Source of the DNA: Microbacterium sp. USTB-Y
GTDB lineage: Bacteria > Actinomycetota > Actinomycetes > Actinomycetales > Microbacteriaceae
Length of the DNA: 64,000 nt
Reading direction: 5' to 3'
Assembly (NCBI RefSeq): GCF_023703415.1
Contig: NZ_JAGMTU010000001.1
Location: forward strand, 620,001-684,000
Part shown: piece by piece, positions 38,658 through 49,450 of the stretch
How positions within the stretch are numbered: position 1 is the stretch's first letter
Layout: the number at the start of each line of letters is the position of its first letter
The notes under the pieces: generated by a model
What the model was told of the DNA's origin: nothing
Seen by the model: only the letters and a program-made list of their open reading frames with translations
Databases searched by the model: none
Translations under genes and position numbers: made by a program

Positions 38658-40118
38658 TCAGCCGACGAACACGCCGATGAGCATCGCGCCGGCGAGGCCG
38701 ACCACAGAGATCAGGCACTCCATGACCGTCCAGGACTTGAGCGTCTGCGGGATGCTGAGGCCGAAGTACTCCTTGATGAGCCAGAACCCGGCGTCGTTGA
38801 CGTGCGAGAGGAAGACGGATCCGGCGCCGATCGCGAGCACCAGCAGCGCGGAGCCGGCGGACGACAGGCCGAGGTCGTGCACGAGCGGCTGCAGGATGCC
38901 GGCGGCCGTGATCGTGGCGACCGTGGCGGATCCGGTGGCGATGCGGATCAGCACCGCGACGAGCCATGCGAAGAACAGCACGATCGGCAAGGATCCGCCG
39001 ATCCCCGAGATCGCGTGGGCGATGACCGTGCCGATCGTGGAGTCGACGAGCACCTGCTTGAAACCGCCGCCGGCGCCCACGATGAGCAGGATCCCGGCGA
39101 TCGCCGGAAGCGAGGACGAGACCGAGGCGCCGACCTGGCCGGCGCTCATGCCGCCGCCGCGGCCCAGCACGACCATGCCGACGAGCACGGCGATGAGCAG
39201 CGCGATCATCGGCTTGCCGAGGAAGTCGACGATGCCCTTGAACGCCGAGGTGTCGTTCGGCGCGACGATGTCGACGATCGCGGACAGCAGCATGAGGAAC
39301 ACCGGAAGCAGGATGCTGAACAGCGTCGCACCGAAGCTCGGGCGCTTGCGGGCCTGGACCGCCGCGGTGTCGCCGGGCTGCGCCTCGTCCTCCGCGGTCT
39401 GGAACAGCGCGGGCACCGGCACATCCACCCAGCGGGCGGCGAGACGGCCGAACAGCGGGCCGGCGATGATGACGGTGGGGATCGCGATGAGCACGCCGAA
39501 GGCGAGCGTGAGGCCGAGGTTGGCGCCGATCAGGCTGATCGCGGCGAGGGGGCCGGGGTGCGGGGGCACCAGGCCGTGCATCGCGGAGAGGCCGGCGAGC
39601 GTGGGGATCGCGATCTTGATGAGCGACACCCCGGAGCGGCGCGCGACCAGGATGATCACGGGCACGAGCAGCACGAGTCCGACCTCGAAGAACATCGGCA
39701 GGCCGATGAGGGCGCCGACGAGGCCCATCACCCAGGGCAGGGCCGCGGTGCTCGCCCGCGAGATCAGGGTGTCCACGACGCGGTCCGCCCCGCCGGAGTC
39801 GGCGAGGAGCTTGCCGTAGATCGCACCGAGGGCGATGAGCACGCCGACGCCGCCGGCGGTCGAGCCGAAGCCGTTGGAGAAGCTCGTGACCGTCTGCGTC
39901 GCGGACATGCCGGCGACGAGGCCGGTGACGATCGCACCGATCACGAGCGAGAGGAACGGATGCAGCTTCACCCAGGTGATGAGCACCACGATCGTCGCGA
40001 TGCCCACCAGGGCTGCGAGGATGAGCACCCCCTCGGGGGCGGTGGTCGTGGGCGGCACCGGGTCGGCGGCGGAGACGAGGGCTCCGGGAACGGACGCGAG
40101 CAGAGTCGACATGGCCAT
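38658..40118 (-). CDS. gntP: Gluconate permease, GntP family
   Basis: The 486-residue protein has about 12-14 membrane segments and the GntP signatures HGLVPPHPGPLAA (about 180-193) and SHVNDAGFWLIKEY. It imports gluconate with protons. The ATG at 40118 follows AAGGAAG; a second ATG 6 bases on is equivalent. It is divergent from a FadR-type regulator, the likely controller. Confidence 0.95.
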   Translation of the reverse strand: MAMSTLLASVPGALVSAADPVPPTTTAPEGVLILAALVGIATIVVLITWVKLHPFLSLVIGAIVTGLVAGMSATQTVTSFSNGFGSTAGGVGVLIALGAIYGKLLADSGGADRVVDTLISRASTAALPWVMGLVGALIGLPMFFEVGLVLLVPVIILVARRSGVSLIKIAIPTLAGLSAMHGLVPPHPGPLAAISLIGANLGLTLAFGVLIAIPTVIIAGPLFGRLAARWVDVPVPALFQTAEDEAQPGDTAAVQARKRPSFGATLFSILLPVFLMLLSAIVDIVAPNDTSAFKGIVDFLGKPMIALLIAVLVGMVVLGRGGGMSAGQVGASVSSSLPAIAGILLIVGAGGGFKQVLVDSTIGTVIAHAISGIGGSLPIVLFFAWLVAVLIRIATGSATVATITAAGILQPLVHDLGLSSAGSALLVLAIGAGSVFLSHVNDAGFWLIKEYFGLSIPQTLKSWTVMECLISVVGLAGAMLIGVFVG

Positions 40119-40163
40119 GAGCTTCCTTGGTCTGGCGGAGGATTTCGCCTCAGCGTACGGGAT

Positions 40164-40174
40164 AAGTAGGACTT
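40164..40174. promoter_or_regulatory. Operator-like AAGTAGGACTT in the gntP/gntR gap
   Basis: AAGT-AGG-ACTT is a short perfect dyad in the AT-richer part of the 136-bp divergent gap. It is a reasonable GntR-type site; the evidence is symmetry and position only. Confidence 0.4.
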
Positions 40175-40254
40175 AATCAAGAGTCTTGCTGCAATATGCC
40201 CTGTTTCCTCGGAGACATCGGATCTTTTGCCCGACGAACGCCATAATGGGAGGC

Positions 40255-40992
40255 ATGAGTGAGGGAACCCGCGAGGCCGCCTCCGCGCAGCACCACCGGC
40301 TGCTCGACACGATCGGCATGCGCATCGTGGAGGGCGAGCTGCCGCAGGGCATGCGACTGCTGACCGCCGACGTCGCCGCCGAGCTCGGCGTCTCCCGCTC
40401 CGCCATGCGCGAGGTGGTGCGCGTGCTCGAGACCATGGGCATGGTCGAGGTGCGGCGCCGCGCGGGCGTCGAGGTGCTGCCCGTCGAGCGCTGGAGCGCC
40501 TACGCCCCCGAGGTGCTGCGCTGGCGACTCGACGGATCCGATCGGCTCCGCGCCCTGCACGAGCTGAGCCAGCTGCGCTCCGCGATCGAGCCGCTCGCGG
40601 CCCGGCTCGCCGCGACCCAGGCGGATCCCGCGCAGCGCGCCGCCCTCGTGAAGGCCGTGCTCGGCATGGTCGAGCACGGCGACCGCGCCGACGAGTCCGC
40701 CTACCTGCAGCATGACGTCGACTTCCACGCCGCCGTGCTGCGCGGCTCCCGCAACCCGTACCTCGCCGGGCTCGCCGAGGTGGTCGCGGCACTCCTGCAC
40801 GGCCGGACCGCGCATGCGCTCATGCCCCGGCAGGCGGACCAGACGGCCCTGCGCCTGCACCAGGACGTCGCCGCCGCGATCACCGCCCGCGATCCCGACG
40901 CGGCGGCTGCGGCGATGGCAGCGATCGTCGCCGAGGCCGACGACGCCGTCGGGGCGATGGCCTCACCCGGCCACCGGCCCTCGGATCGCTGA
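40255..40992 (+). CDS. FadR/GntR-type regulator of the gluconate genes
   Basis: The 245-residue protein has a GntR winged helix (AAELGVSRSAMREVVRVLE, about residues 41-59) and an FCD domain (about 100-225; VDFHAAVLRGSRNPYL). ATG 40255 has a GGGAGG site just upstream and is chosen over an in-frame start 69 bases earlier. Divergent from gntP-gntK, so it probably represses them until gluconate or a phosphorylated product binds (inference). Confidence 0.9.
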   Translation: MSEGTREAASAQHHRLLDTIGMRIVEGELPQGMRLLTADVAAELGVSRSAMREVVRVLETMGMVEVRRRAGVEVLPVERWSAYAPEVLRWRLDGSDRLRALHELSQLRSAIEPLAARLAATQADPAQRAALVKAVLGMVEHGDRADESAYLQHDVDFHAAVLRGSRNPYLAGLAEVVAALLHGRTAHALMPRQADQTALRLHQDVAAAITARDPDAAAAAMAAIVAEADDAVGAMASPGHRPSDR

Positions 40993-41070
40993 GACGTCGG
41001 AGCGCCTTCTTCATCGGGCTGATAGCCGCTCGCCAGCGCCCGCCTACCCGCGGGCGCGCATAATCGAGCC

Positions 41071-42345
41071 ATGACCAGAGCGGCCGGCACCACGCAGCAC
41101 CGCGCGGCGAGCGCGCTGCCGCGACTGCTCGCCGCCCCGGTCCGGGGCGTGCGCCGGGTGCGCCGGCCCGCGACGTCGGCCGCGCCGGCCTTCGACGTCG
41201 CCTACGTGCGCAGCGGCCCGCACGCGGACGTCCCGATCGTCGTGATCCCCGGCGGCCCCGGGCTGGGCTCCGTGCTCCCCTACCGCCGCTTCCGGCGCGA
41301 GGCCGCGCAGCGCGGGCTCGACGTCATCATGATGGAGCACCGCGGCGTCGGGCTCTCCCGGGCCGACCTGGACGGGCGCAGCCTGCCGCTGTCAGCGATG
41401 CACGTCGTCGATGTCGTCGACGACCTGGCGGCGGTGCTGGATCAGGAGGGCGTCTCCCGCGCCTTCCTCAGCGGCTCCTCCTACGGCAGCTACGTGGCCG
41501 CGGCCTTCGGGGCGCGCCATCCGGAGCGTGTCGCCGGCATGCTCCTCGACTCGGCCCTGCAGTCCGTCGCGGATCGCGACGCCGAGCGGGCGATGATCCG
41601 CGGCCTGTTCGTCGAGGCGGACACGCGGATCGCCGCCTCGGTGCGCGAACTGCTCGAGGACGGATCGGATCCGCGCCTCCTGCTCGGGGTGCTCCGGGCG
41701 GCCTACGAGCTCGGCGGCACCGAGCTGCTCGAGCCCCTGCTGCGGCAGCGGCTCCACGGGGCGCATCGGACGGGCCGCGGCGATCGCGCGGGCCGGGGCG
41801 GCTCGGGGCATGCCTCGGTGTGGGCGGCGCTGGAGGCGTACGTCGACAAGGCGGAATCGGAGGCCCACGTGCCCGGGTTCTACGAGTTCGACCTCGTCGG
41901 TGCGATCGCATTCCGCGAGCTCGGCTTCGGCCCGGATCCCGACGGCTCCGCCCTCGACCCCTCACTCACCTACGCACCCGTGGCGGATCGCTTCCCGCGC
42001 TTCGCCGGTGAGCCGTTCGACCTGCCGTCCGCGGCCGCGGGCTTCGACTGGCCGACGGTGCTGCTCAGCGGCACCCGCGACCTGCGCACGCCGGCCGCGG
42101 TCGCGCAGCGCGTCGCCGAGACGGCGCCCGACACGGTGCTCGTCGAGATCGACAACGGGCACAGCGCACTGGAGTCCCACCCGCTCGCGCTGCTGCACGC
42201 ACTGCAGCGCCTGAGCCGCGGTGAACAGCGCCGGCTCCCCGACGAGAGCGCGCTGATGAGCGCCCTGCCCCGGCGCGGGCTGGTGGCGGGACTGCCCCGG
42301 CTGCTCCACGCGGGCACCCGCTGGGAGGCCGCGCTGCGCTCGTGA
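41071..42345 (+). CDS. Alpha/beta hydrolase, proline iminopeptidase-like
   Basis: The 424-residue protein has the oxyanion region IPGGPGLGS, nucleophile Ser in GSSYGS, a catalytic Asp in SGTRDLRTP and His in NGHSALESHP. The GGPG motif is typical of S33 aminopeptidases. A helical lid contains an unusual Arg/Gly-rich insert (GAHRTGRGDRAGRGGSG, about 235). It probably hydrolyses peptides or esters; the substrate is unknown. Confidence 0.85.
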   Translation: MTRAAGTTQHRAASALPRLLAAPVRGVRRVRRPATSAAPAFDVAYVRSGPHADVPIVVIPGGPGLGSVLPYRRFRREAAQRGLDVIMMEHRGVGLSRADLDGRSLPLSAMHVVDVVDDLAAVLDQEGVSRAFLSGSSYGSYVAAAFGARHPERVAGMLLDSALQSVADRDAERAMIRGLFVEADTRIAASVRELLEDGSDPRLLLGVLRAAYELGGTELLEPLLRQRLHGAHRTGRGDRAGRGGSGHASVWAALEAYVDKAESEAHVPGFYEFDLVGAIAFRELGFGPDPDGSALDPSLTYAPVADRFPRFAGEPFDLPSAAAGFDWPTVLLSGTRDLRTPAAVAQRVAETAPDTVLVEIDNGHSALESHPLALLHALQRLSRGEQRRLPDESALMSALPRRGLVAGLPRLLHAGTRWEAALRS

Positions 42346-42397
42346 CCCGATCCGGCGGGGCAGGAATGGATCCCAGGTCCATTCGGTTGCATACAAC

Positions 42398-43270
42398 GTG
42401 CCCGCATCCCGCTCCGACCTGCTCTCCGCCGACACCGCGATGGGCGCGGTGACGCTGCTCGTCGCCGACCTCGACGCCATGACCGCCTACTACCGCGACG
42501 CCGTGACGCTGCGCGTGCTCTCGGCCGACGGCGACCGGGTCGTGCTGGGCCGCGGCACGACGCCGGTGGTGATCCTGGAGCACAGCCCCGCCCTGAAGCA
42601 CGCGGCACCGCGTTCGGCCGGGCTGTTCCACACCGCGATCCTCTTCGAATCGCCGCGGGCCCTCGCCGCCGCGCTGTACTCGGTCGCCCGGCGTGCGCCT
42701 GGCACGTTCACCGGCAGCGCCGACCATCTCGTGAGCCAGGCGTTCTACTTCACCGACCCCGAGGGCAACGGCGTCGAGCTGTACTGGGATCGCGACCGCA
42801 CGCAGTGGAGCTGGACGCACGGTCAGGTCGAGATGGACACGCTGTACCTGGATCCGAACGGCTTCCTCGACGAGCACCTCACCGAGGAGGCGACCGCGGA
42901 TCCGGTGATCGGCGGCGCGGTCGTCGGGCACGTGCACCTCTCGGTGGGCGACGTCGAGTCCGCCCGCGAGTTCTACGTGCGGCGCCTCGGGTTCGAGACC
43001 ACGGCGGAGCTCGGCGGATCCGCCCTGTTCGTCAGCGCCGGCGGCTATCACCACCACATGGCGATGAACACCTGGAACAGCGCGGGCGCCTCACGGCGCA
43101 CCCCGGCACTGGGGCTCGGCCGCGTCGAGATCATGCTCCCCGACGCGGACGACATCGGATCCGTCGCAGAGCGCATGGAGCACTACGGCGTCGCGATGCG
43201 CGACGACGGCCGTTCGCTCGCGTTCGAAGACCCCTGGGCGAACGAGATCCGGCTCACGACCCCGGGCTGA
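42398..43270 (+). CDS. VOC superfamily protein, CatE-like ring-cleavage dioxygenase/glyoxalase
   Basis: The 290-residue protein has two VOC modules (about 14-150 and 170-285). Candidate metal ligands are in GLFHTAILF, GVELYWDR and VGHVHLSVGD. This two-module length matches catechol-2,3-dioxygenase-like proteins. It starts at a GTG. No aromatic pathway surrounds it, so the role is uncertain. Confidence 0.82.
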   Translation: MPASRSDLLSADTAMGAVTLLVADLDAMTAYYRDAVTLRVLSADGDRVVLGRGTTPVVILEHSPALKHAAPRSAGLFHTAILFESPRALAAALYSVARRAPGTFTGSADHLVSQAFYFTDPEGNGVELYWDRDRTQWSWTHGQVEMDTLYLDPNGFLDEHLTEEATADPVIGGAVVGHVHLSVGDVESAREFYVRRLGFETTAELGGSALFVSAGGYHHHMAMNTWNSAGASRRTPALGLGRVEIMLPDADDIGSVAERMEHYGVAMRDDGRSLAFEDPWANEIRLTTPG

Positions 43271-43297
43271 CCCGCCGCCGGGGGCGATCGCCCCGGA

Positions 43298-45298
43298 TCA
43301 CCCGTCCAGGCGCACCGCCGAGATCGCCCCGTCCGGCCACGTCACGCACACCGTGACCGCGTCGTCCGATGCGGGCGCGATCGCCGCGCTCGGAACGGGG
43401 TCCTCCCCGCGCCCCAGGCGCACCGCCGCCAGGACGACGTCGCCCTCGGCGACCCCGGCCACGTCCACGCGGGGAACGGTGACGACCTCCCCGATCGGCG
43501 AGGTGCCGGTCTCGACGTGCACCGACGCGGCCGACCGCGCGATCGTCGAATCGTCTCCGGCGGAGGGCAGGATCCGCAGCTCCGAGCGCAGGCCGTCGAG
43601 CTCCGCCGCTACCGCTCCCGCCTCGATCTCCGCCGTCGCGGCGGTCGCCCCGGCCAGCGGCCACCCGCTCAGCCGCAGCGGGACCGGCTGCGCGGACGCG
43701 CCGCTGCGGGCGAGACGCCGGGTCGCACGCACCTCCCAGGAGCCGCGCACGACGCTCGCGGTCGCGAGCAGGGGGCCGTCGGTGACGAGGCCCGCGCGTC
43801 CCGCCCCGTGGTCGTACGCCGGCCCGCCGACGCTCGAGTCCACCCAGTGCGCGTCGGCCACGGAAACGGCGTAGGCCGCCGTCCCGTCGTCGCCGATCGG
43901 CCCGCGCGCGAAACCCGTGCGGTGCGTCGAACGTCCCGCCGCATCGAGCGCCCCCACCATGCTGTCGGCCGGGTCGTCGATCGTCGCCCCGGTGAGCGGC
44001 GGGAGCGTCGCGCTGGAGTACCCGAATCGGCCGTAGAGTGCCGAGTCGCCCGTGCGATCGCCCTCGAGGGCGTGGTCGGAGCCGTGGTTGATCACCCGCA
44101 CGATGCCGTCCGAGACCGTGCCGCTGACGATCCAGCCCGCCGCCCGGATCACCCGGCGCACGTCGTCCTGCTCGATCGGCAGCGGCTCCTCGACCGCGGT
44201 CCAGACCGGGTGGTCGGCCGGGAGCAGCAGCCCGAGGAAGCCCTTCGACGCCCAGTAGGGCGATCCCGCGCCGGAGTAGCTCTGCGCCATCGCCGGCCAT
44301 TCGCCGAACAGGCCCATCGTGAGCAGCCCCCGCTCGCCGATCGCCCCGCGTTCGACGAAGGCGCGCAGCTCGCCCGAGGCGGCGCGACGCAGCAAGCCCG
44401 GAGACTGCCGCGCGGCGCCCGACAGAGCGCCCATCCACAGCGGCGCCGCGGTCGCGAACCGGTAGATGAGGCTGCGCCCCTGCAGCACCGGCATGCCGTC
44501 CGCCCCGATGAGCGCGACGTAGTCGTCGAGGAAATCGGCCAGCCGGGAGCGGAACACCGGCGCGAGGGCTCCGGATCCGAACGCGGCCGAACCCTCGGAT
44601 CCGGCCCAGAGCAGCGGGTAGAGGTGCATCGCCCAGCCGCAGTAGTAGTCGTAGTTGCGCAGAGCACCGTCGGCCCACCAGCCGTCGGTCTGGAAGTAGT
44701 CCTCGATGCGGGCGAGATCGGCCGCGATCCGGTCGGGATCGTGCGGCCCGTCGACGGAGGCGAGGAACGTCTCGACCGTGATCCGGAACCACAGCCAGTT
44801 GTTGTCGGGGTACCCGCGCACCGGATTCAGCGCGAGCCAGTCCACGATGCGCTGCTGCGCCGCCGCGTCGAGGGCGTCCCACAGCCAGGGGCGCGTGAGC
44901 TGCAGCCCGAGGGCGATGGAGGCCGCCTCGACCTGGGCCTGCGGCTGCGCGGCGGGCAGGATCCACCGCTCCGGATTCGCCGGATCCGTGCCGGCGACGA
45001 GTCCGTCCCGGTACCAGTCCAGGAAGCCGTGCGGGTCGGTGCCGCGCTCGCCGGCGAACCGGAAGGCGAACAGCAGGAACGATCGCGCGAAGCCCTCGAG
45101 GCCATCGCTGTCGGCGCCGCTGCTGCTGGTCGGGCCGGGCAGCCGCACCTGACTGCGCGTCGGCGTGAAGTACGGCCGCAGCGACAGCAGCAGATGGTCG
45201 GCCACCCCCGCCCAGTGCGCGCGGGTCCAGCCGGTGTGCGGCGACAGGACGCGGTCCTCCGGGGGCAGCACGGGACGGGCGGGGTCGAAGTCGGTCAC
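43298..45298 (-). CDS. DUF2264 family protein, probable glycan-active enzyme
   Basis: The 666-residue protein has the DUF2264 architecture: an all-helical barrel-like half with many aromatic motifs (PDNNWLWFRI, NYDYYCGWAMHLYP, SPYWASKGF) and a beta-rich C-terminal half. Such alpha/alpha-toroid proteins resemble polysaccharide lyases or glycoside hydrolases. It has no signal peptide, so it would act in the cytoplasm. GTG 45298 is taken; a huge open frame extending upstream is antisense. It is divergent from a hydroxyacid dehydrogenase. Confidence 0.85.
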   Translation of the reverse strand: MTDFDPARPVLPPEDRVLSPHTGWTRAHWAGVADHLLLSLRPYFTPTRSQVRLPGPTSSSGADSDGLEGFARSFLLFAFRFAGERGTDPHGFLDWYRDGLVAGTDPANPERWILPAAQPQAQVEAASIALGLQLTRPWLWDALDAAAQQRIVDWLALNPVRGYPDNNWLWFRITVETFLASVDGPHDPDRIAADLARIEDYFQTDGWWADGALRNYDYYCGWAMHLYPLLWAGSEGSAAFGSGALAPVFRSRLADFLDDYVALIGADGMPVLQGRSLIYRFATAAPLWMGALSGAARQSPGLLRRAASGELRAFVERGAIGERGLLTMGLFGEWPAMAQSYSGAGSPYWASKGFLGLLLPADHPVWTAVEEPLPIEQDDVRRVIRAAGWIVSGTVSDGIVRVINHGSDHALEGDRTGDSALYGRFGYSSATLPPLTGATIDDPADSMVGALDAAGRSTHRTGFARGPIGDDGTAAYAVSVADAHWVDSSVGGPAYDHGAGRAGLVTDGPLLATASVVRGSWEVRATRRLARSGASAQPVPLRLSGWPLAGATAATAEIEAGAVAAELDGLRSELRILPSAGDDSTIARSAASVHVETGTSPIGEVVTVPRVDVAGVAEGDVVLAAVRLGRGEDPVPSAAIAPASDDAVTVCVTWPDGAISAVRLDG

Positions 45299-45353
45299 CC
45301 GCTCAGGGTATACGCTTTCCCACGCACCACGGCAGGCGAGAGAACGGATCCGA

Positions 45354-46373
45354 ATGCCCGACGTCCACCGTCCTGAAGCGCTCGTCGTCATGTCCCGAGA
45401 GGCGTTCGGCAACCAGTTCGGCGAAGAGCAACTCTCCCGGCTGCGCACGCTGGCCCGCGTGCCGGAACCGCTCTTCGTCGAGGATCTGGACGACCCGGCG
45501 CTCGGCGAGCGCCTCGCCGGCGTCGAGGTGCTGCTCACCGGCTGGGGAGCCCCGCAGCTCACCGCGGGTCGCCTGGATCGGATGCCGCGGCTGCGGGCGA
45601 TGCTGCACAGCGCGGGATCCGTCCGCCCGCACGTCACAGAGGAGCTCTGGCGCCGCGGAGTCCGCGTCGCGGCGGTCGCCGAGGTGAACGCGGCGCCGGT
45701 CGCGGAGTTCACGCTGGCCGCGATCGTCCTCGCCGGGAAGAAGGCGCCCTTCCTCGCCGCGGGCAGGGATCCCCGACGAGACGGGGACGCCGCGCTGACG
45801 CGCTTCGGCGGGCTCGGCAACTTCGGCGTGACGATCGGCGTCGTCGGCTTCAGCCGCATCGGGCGCCGCGTCGTCGCACTGGCGCAGCAGCTCAGCGCGG
45901 TCACGGTGCTCGTGGCGGATCCGTTCGCGGACCCGGACGAGGTGCGCGCCGCCGGCGGTCGCCCCGTCCCGCTGGAGGAACTCCTCCCCCGCGTGGACGT
46001 GCTCTCCCTGCACGCCCCCGAGCTCCCCTCGACCCGGCGCATGATCTCCGCGCGCGAGCTGTCCGCGCTGCCCGACCACGCCACCGTGATCAACACCGCC
46101 CGCGGCAGCCTCATCGACACGGAGGCGCTGGTGCGCGAGTGCGCCGCCGGCCGCCTCAATGCGATCCTCGACGTGACCGATCCCGAGCCGCTGCCCGAGG
46201 ACTCGGGGCTGTACGGCCTGCCGAACGTCATGGTCACCCCGCACCTGGCCGGCTCCCTCGGCAATGAGCTGCATCGGCTGACCGAGGCGGCCCTCGACGA
46301 GCTGGAGCGCTTCGCCGCGGGGCGGCCGCTGCACGAGGAGATCACGGCCGAGAGCCTGCGCCTGAGCGCCTGA
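45354..46373 (+). CDS. D-isomer-specific 2-hydroxyacid dehydrogenase
   Basis: The 339-residue protein has the NAD motif [13 protein letters not shown] (about 162-174) and the triad Arg250 (NTARGSLID), Glu278 (DPEPLP) and His297 (VTPHLAG). The divergent promoter is shared with the DUF2264 gene. A role in sugar-acid metabolism with that protein is inferred from pairing. Start ATG 45354. Confidence 0.88.
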   Translation: MPDVHRPEALVVMSREAFGNQFGEEQLSRLRTLARVPEPLFVEDLDDPALGERLAGVEVLLTGWGAPQLTAGRLDRMPRLRAMLHSAGSVRPHVTEELWRRGVRVAAVAEVNAAPVAEFTLAAIVLAGKKAPFLAAGRDPRRDGDAALTRFGGLGNFGVTIGVVGFSRIGRRVVALAQQLSAVTVLVADPFADPDEVRAAGGRPVPLEELLPRVDVLSLHAPELPSTRRMISARELSALPDHATVINTARGSLIDTEALVRECAAGRLNAILDVTDPEPLPEDSGLYGLPNVMVTPHLAGSLGNELHRLTEAALDELERFAAGRPLHEEITAESLRLSA

Positions 46374-46389
46374 GCGCCTGAGCGGCTGC

Positions 46390-47478
46390 TCAGCCGCGCC
46401 GGGCGTCCGCCCGCGGGTGCACGAAACCGGAGAGCGCGCCCAGCGTCGCGCCGACGAGCGTGTCCACCACCCGCTCCGCGATGAGGGCGCCGGGCGTGCC
46501 GGCACCGCCCGCGGGCGAGGTGGAGACGATCAGCAGCAGCACGAGCGGTGTGATGAAGACGAGGGCGAGCGCGTAGTTGCGGATCACGAAGAGCTCGGCG
46601 CCGAACTGCAGCGCGCCGAACAGGACGGGCAGCGCAAACCCGGGCAGGGGCAGCGCGGCGAGGGCGGCGAAGAGGCCCGCTCCCACCACGGTGCCGACCA
46701 GGCGCTGGCTTCCGCGGATGAACGCCACCCGGCGCCCCGCGTTCACGCCGATCACCGCCACCCCGGCGCACACCGCCCAGTAGGCGCGCTCCGCGTCCAC
46801 GAGCAGCAGGCTGAGCAGCGTTCCGATCGCCGCGACCACGATCACGCGCACGAGCAGCGCGCGCGAGTCGGGCCCCAGGGCGAAGCTCCCCTCGATCGAC
46901 TGCCCGATCCGCTCGGACCCCGGTCGTGCGACGCGCCGCACCAGCACGAAGACCGCGGCCGTGGCGCAGGTGATCGCGACGCCGGTCGTCAGGGCGATGA
47001 GGAACAGCAGCGGATCCGCGTGCCTGCGGCCGTCGACGACCGCCGTCACGTGCGTGGCGATGCCATAGGCGAGCACGAAGAACACGGGTCCCGGGGCTCC
47101 GAGCCGGAAGCCGAAGTGCAGCACGGAGATCACGAGCGTCACCACGACCAGTCCGATCGCCGCGAGAAGCGGGACGGGGGCGAGGGCGACGCCCGCCGCG
47201 GCGCAGGCCACCAGCGCCAGCCCGAGAACGGGGAGCGCACGGGCCCTCGTCGCCGGCGCCACCGCGGTGAGGTAGGTCGCCACGAAGGCGCCGCCCGCAG
47301 CCTGCAGACCGAGATCGCCGCGGCCCAGAGCGGTGAAGAGCCCGAGGGGGAGGAACATCGAGAGCGCCGCCTGCAGCGCGATCGACCAGCGCGGCGAAGG
47401 GGCCGGCGCGAGCGTCACGAGGCTTCGGAACCAGACCCGGAGGTGGCCTTCTTCGGAGAGCGCCTCGTCCTCGCTCAT
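46390..47478 (-). CDS. FUSC-like integral membrane protein
   Basis: The 362-residue protein has about ten membrane segments in two sets, as in FUSC and aromatic-acid exporter proteins ([32 protein letters not shown]). It lacks a large cytoplasmic domain. The ATG at 47478 is taken; a GTG 45 bases upstream is possible. Transport substrate unknown. Confidence 0.8.
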   Translation of the reverse strand: MSEDEALSEEGHLRVWFRSLVTLAPAPSPRWSIALQAALSMFLPLGLFTALGRGDLGLQAAGGAFVATYLTAVAPATRARALPVLGLALVACAAAGVALAPVPLLAAIGLVVVTLVISVLHFGFRLGAPGPVFFVLAYGIATHVTAVVDGRRHADPLLFLIALTTGVAITCATAAVFVLVRRVARPGSERIGQSIEGSFALGPDSRALLVRVIVVAAIGTLLSLLLVDAERAYWAVCAGVAVIGVNAGRRVAFIRGSQRLVGTVVGAGLFAALAALPLPGFALPVLFGALQFGAELFVIRNYALALVFITPLVLLLIVSTSPAGGAGTPGALIAERVVDTLVGATLGALSGFVHPRADARRG

Positions 47479-47640
47479 CCGGTCGGGACCCTCTGCGGGC
47501 GCCGCCGATCCTCCCGAAGTCACACAGGACACGGTACTGGACCGGATCGGCCCGCGCCCGACCGTCGTCGATCCGGAGCGGTTCCGCGCGGACGGACGCC
47601 GGGCCTGGACGCACGACTCGTGCGGGCGCATGCTGGAGCC

Positions 47641-48036
47641 ATGACCGGCTTCCAGACCACGCACGCGTTCAGCGGCTTCAGCGTCGACGACATCGACGCC
47701 GCCCGCGCCTTCTACGGCGACACCCTCGGTCTGGAGGTGACGACCAACGCGATGGGCTTCCTCGACATCCGGCTGCCGCAGGGCGGATCCATCCTGGTCT
47801 ACGCCAAGCCGAACCACACGCCCGCGAGCTTCACGATCCTGAACTTCCCCGTCGATGACGTCGAGGCGGCCGTGGACGACCTCAACGCCCGGGGCGTGGT
47901 CACCAAGATCTACACGGATCCGGATTTCGGCACCGACGCGAAGGGCATCGCGCACGGCGCCCCCGGCCGCGGCCCGGACATCGCCTGGTTCACCGACCCG
48001 GCCGGCAACGTGCTGTCGGTGCTCGCCGCCGGCTGA
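47641..48036 (+). CDS. VOC family protein (glyoxalase-like), small
   Basis: The 131-residue protein is a single VOC domain with [18 protein letters not shown] at the start and [16 protein letters not shown] at the end. Such proteins bind or modify small molecules, often drugs or aldehydes. It lies just before the MerR-AKR operon on the same strand; coregulation is possible. Confidence 0.88.
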   Translation: MTGFQTTHAFSGFSVDDIDAARAFYGDTLGLEVTTNAMGFLDIRLPQGGSILVYAKPNHTPASFTILNFPVDDVEAAVDDLNARGVVTKIYTDPDFGTDAKGIAHGAPGRGPDIAWFTDPAGNVLSVLAAG

Positions 48037-48048
48037 CGCCGCCTCGTC

Positions 48049-48079
48049 TTGACTTCGAGTGCACTCGAAGTCGTAGCGT
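48049..48079 (+). promoter_or_regulatory. MerR-type promoter with 19-bp spacer and 20-bp palindrome
   Basis: TTGACT (48049-48054) and TAGCGT (48074-48079) are separated by exactly 19 bp, the over-long spacing characteristic of MerR-activated promoters. The spacer carries a perfect 20-bp palindrome (48052-48071; half-site ACTTCGAGTG). The ATG is 7 bases after the -10, so the transcript is probably leaderless. Confidence 0.85.
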
Positions 48080-48086
48080 GGGGCTC

Positions 48087-48460
48087 ATGCCGGAAACCAT
48101 CACGACGCGCTCGATCTCCGAGGCCGCGCACGAGCTCGGGCTGACGGCGCACACCCTGCGCTACTACGAGCGCGAGGGGCTCCTGCTGACGCCCCTCGAC
48201 CGCGTGTCATCCGATCGCCGCCGATACACCGACGGCGACATCGCCTGGCTCGGGTTCCTCCGCAAACTCCGCTCCACCGCCATGCCGATCGCGACACTGC
48301 GCCGCTACGTCGAGCTCGCCCGTGCCGGCGACGGCACGAGCGCGGCCCGGCTCGATCTGCTGCGCGAGCACCGTGAGACGGTGCTGGCCCGGCGAGCGGA
48401 GCTGGACGACGCCCTCGGCGCCATCGACCTCAAGATCGCCCTCTACTCCGAAAGGCTCTC

Positions 48461-48464
<4 letters not shown>
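48087..48464 (+). CDS. MerR family transcriptional regulator
   Basis: The 125-residue protein has the MerR winged helix ([25 protein letters not shown], shown in part as [15 protein letters not shown]), the [14 protein letters not shown] segment and a dimerisation helix (about 83-115). There is no cysteine cluster, so it senses an organic ligand, not a metal. Its stop overlaps the aldo-keto reductase start (ATGA). It probably activates its own operon. Confidence 0.93.
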
Positions 48465-49429
<965 letters not shown>

Positions 49430-49450
49430 GCGCCGGGCGCCGGTTCGCCG

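Noticed and set aside
43298..47614. Open frame of 1438 codons on the minus strand
   Set aside because: Only the last 666 codons (DUF2264) have protein-like composition; the rest is antisense to the hydroxyacid dehydrogenase and a shadow of the membrane gene.
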